Of a DNA stretch of 64,000 nt, positions 62,564-64,000 are shown piece after piece (positions within the stretch are counted from its first letter, which is position 1; each line of letters starts with the position of its first letter). Under the pieces are notes generated by a model. That model was not told the origin of the DNA. It did no database searches and saw only the letters and a list, made by a program, of their open reading frames with translations. The stretch comes from Paraburkholderia sp. BL9I2N2 (GTDB taxonomy: Bacteria; Pseudomonadota; Gammaproteobacteria; Burkholderiales; Burkholderiaceae): assembly GCF_004339745.1 (NCBI RefSeq), contig NZ_SMGP01000001.1, forward strand, positions 2,728,001 to 2,792,000, read 5' to 3'. The position numbers and the translations under genes are program-made.

Positions 62564-63559
62564 TTACGCCTCGCTCGCCACGCGGCTGCGCGCGCGATAT
62601 TCGGTTGGAGATAGCGCCATGCGCTTGCGGAAAATCTTCGCCAGACGATCGCCGTTGCCCGTGCCGCTGCGCCGCGCAATCTTGTCGACCGGTAGTTCGG
62701 TCTCGGTCAGGAAGTTGCACGCAATGCGTAGTCGGACCTGCAGCAGATAGTCCGACGGCGTGACCTGCATTTCATGCTTGAAACGCCGCAGGAAATTGCG
62801 CTCGCTCATCGCCGCGACCTGCGCGGCGTCGGCCACTGAAACCGGACGGTCGCAATTGGCCTCCATCCAACGCGCCGCGGCACGGATCTTCTCGGCCACG
62901 CTGAGCGTGCCGCCTTCCGCCGGCAACGGCACCCAGGTTGCAGCCATGCCAGGCATCACGCGGTCGGCAACGCTGCGAGCAAGCTCGGCACCGAGATCGC
63001 GTTTGATGAACATGAGCGCGCTGCGGGCACAATCGTTACGATCGTTGGACGCGTTGAGCGCGGACTCGCCGGTGACATTGCTGAGATAGCGGTTCACCTG
63101 CAGTCCGTCGCTATCCGTCGGGCCAGCCGCTTCCAGCACGAGCCGCCCTTCACCGATTGTTTCGATCGCACGCGTGCGCGATTGCACCGAACGCAGCCAG
63201 CCCAGCACGCGCTCGTCGCGCGCGGCCACATGCGCGCCGTAGCCGCCCGCGATGAACAGCACGTCGAAACCGCTGGCAAAGCGCGCGTCGATACGGTCAG
63301 TCCAGATGCGCGCGGAAGAAGAACTGGCGACGCTGCCGCCGTCCATGGAAAGGAATTGCACTTCGTAAGGTTGTTCTTCACCGGCGCGCGAACCCGAGAG
63401 TTCGTTCGCGGTCTGGAACATCTCCACCACGGTGCCTGGGCCGAGCAGCCAGAAGCCGTCGAACAGCAACACGCCGATTCGCCGCGTTGCACTACGCACG
63501 TTCAATGTCGGCGTATGTAACCAGGTGATCCTCGCAGTATCAAGGTGCATGTGCGGCAT
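62564..63559 (-). CDS. GlxA-like AraC-family regulator (DJ-1/PfpI + HTH)
   Basis: 331 aa from ATG 63559 (GGGGAA upstream). N-terminal DJ-1/PfpI-like domain (RRIGVLLFDGFWLLGPGTVVEMFQTAN) and C-terminal AraC HTH (~235-330: ARWMEANCDRPVSVADAAQVAAMSERNFLRRFKHEM). The nucleophile elbow, usually with Cys, reads ETIGEGRLVLEAAG, so no catalysis is expected, only ligand sensing. Probably controls itself and the RmlC-like gene. Confidence 0.87.
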   Translation of the reverse strand: MPHMHLDTARITWLHTPTLNVRSATRRIGVLLFDGFWLLGPGTVVEMFQTANELSGSRAGEEQPYEVQFLSMDGGSVASSSSARIWTDRIDARFASGFDVLFIAGGYGAHVAARDERVLGWLRSVQSRTRAIETIGEGRLVLEAAGPTDSDGLQVNRYLSNVTGESALNASNDRNDCARSALMFIKRDLGAELARSVADRVMPGMAATWVPLPAEGGTLSVAEKIRAAARWMEANCDRPVSVADAAQVAAMSERNFLRRFKHEMQVTPSDYLLQVRLRIACNFLTETELPVDKIARRSGTGNGDRLAKIFRKRMALSPTEYRARSRVASEA

Positions 63560-64000
63560 GATATTTCCCCAAACTGTCGTACATTGTGGACCCCGATCGC
63601 CGTTAGCAGCCACTATGAGCGAAATGATTTATTGCCGGCAGAATCACGGCAAGGCCACTTAACGGATTAAGCGTGATGTTAGCGGAATGGATCGCTATAG
63701 TAAATTTGAAAAACAAATTACTATCGAGAAACAGAATGTATGAAGAAAACCGTAATCTTGCGTTTGATATGAGAACGGCAGGTTGCGCAGCCGCGACAGC
63801 AAACCATGCTGGCGCGATTTTCGTCATCTGGCCGGGAAGCCAAGTACAGCCTTGATCTTCCGGCATCGGCGCGCGTGAACCGAGCCTGTCGGCAGGGATT
63901 CGATTTGTGACCCGCGTATGGCGGAGCCCCATCCAAAAGTGTTTCAAACTTGAACTCCAAACCTCCCAGATAATGACCGTTCAATAGCGGCTTTATTCGC
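63560..64000. other. AT-richer promoter region at the window end
   Basis: 441 bp upstream of the GlxA-like gene. It holds an AT-rich inverted repeat ATAGTAAATTTG / CAAATTACTAT around AAAAA (63697-63724). A 114-aa minus-strand frame (63603-63947) has no family features or start signal, so I leave it out. Confidence 0.5.

Noticed and set aside
63603..63947. 114-codon frame on the minus strand near the window end
   Set aside because: No ribosome binding site, no domain, and it covers the probable promoter of the GlxA-like gene.
1..64000. CRISPR arrays, prophage genes or insertion sequences
   Set aside because: No regularly spaced short direct repeats, integrase or transposase motifs were seen; the only large repeat is the inverted pair at 14872-15844.

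Overview
The window is GC-rich, gene-dense chromosomal DNA of a Burkholderia-type betaproteobacterium, most likely Paraburkholderia. That assignment is an inference. It rests on gene order (hutH-hutC-hutU), two DUF4148 proteins, a DUF1328 protein, a heavy-metal type two-component pair, and a short intergenic repeat of a kind I associate with this group. I saw no tRNA, rRNA, CRISPR array, integrase or transposase.

Layout. 1-2.95 kb: histidine utilisation genes (hutU partial, hutC, hutH) with near-palindromic HutC-type operators upstream of hutH. 3-14.8 kb: a LysR regulator and an NAD-dependent epimerase; an amino acid permease, a nitrilase-fold amidohydrolase and a LuxR regulator; a DUF899 protein; an ArsR/SRPBCC pair; an NCS2 purine permease; a PRC-barrel lipoprotein and an MFS carrier. 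14.85-15.84 kb: a gene-free island of two near-identical inverted repeat arms (~250-270 bp) between convergent MFS genes. 15.8-27.6 kb: catabolic and transport units (MFS + M20 amidohydrolase + LysR; aldehyde dehydrogenase; cupin; FAD amine oxidase-like enzyme + NCS1 permease + LysR; NDH-2-type dehydrogenase). 27.6-33.5 kb: an OmpR-type regulator and sensor kinase flanked by two DUF4148 genes that share CusR-like boxes, then a beta-carbonic anhydrase and a SulP transporter. 33.5-38.4 kb: ArgP-like regulator and LysE/ArgO exporter, a degenerate HD-GYP/LuxR protein, a secreted alpha/beta hydrolase and two small proteins.

38.7-58.5 kb is the most interesting part: a complete pel exopolysaccharide operon (pelABCDEFG, minus strand). 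Two glycoside-hydrolase-like genes, galE and glmS follow it in the same direction. Upstream of pelA, divergently, is a spherulin-4/GH135-like secreted hydrolase gene preceded by a clear c-di-GMP-I (GEMM) riboswitch. Together these could cover precursor supply (GlmS, a GalE with a permissive Cys gate residue), c-di-GMP-controlled synthesis and export (PelD and partners), deacetylation (PelA) and polymer cleavage. The hydrolase domain of PelA looks degenerate, whereas the separate paralogue downstream keeps the canonical motifs but is frameshifted at a homopolymer. A second hydrolase-like gene beside it is also frameshifted.

58.5-64 kb: a DUF1328 protein, a long hairpin, a GNAT acetyltransferase, a LysR regulator with a divergent EamA exporter, and an orphan RmlC-like epimerase downstream of a GlxA/AraC-type regulator.
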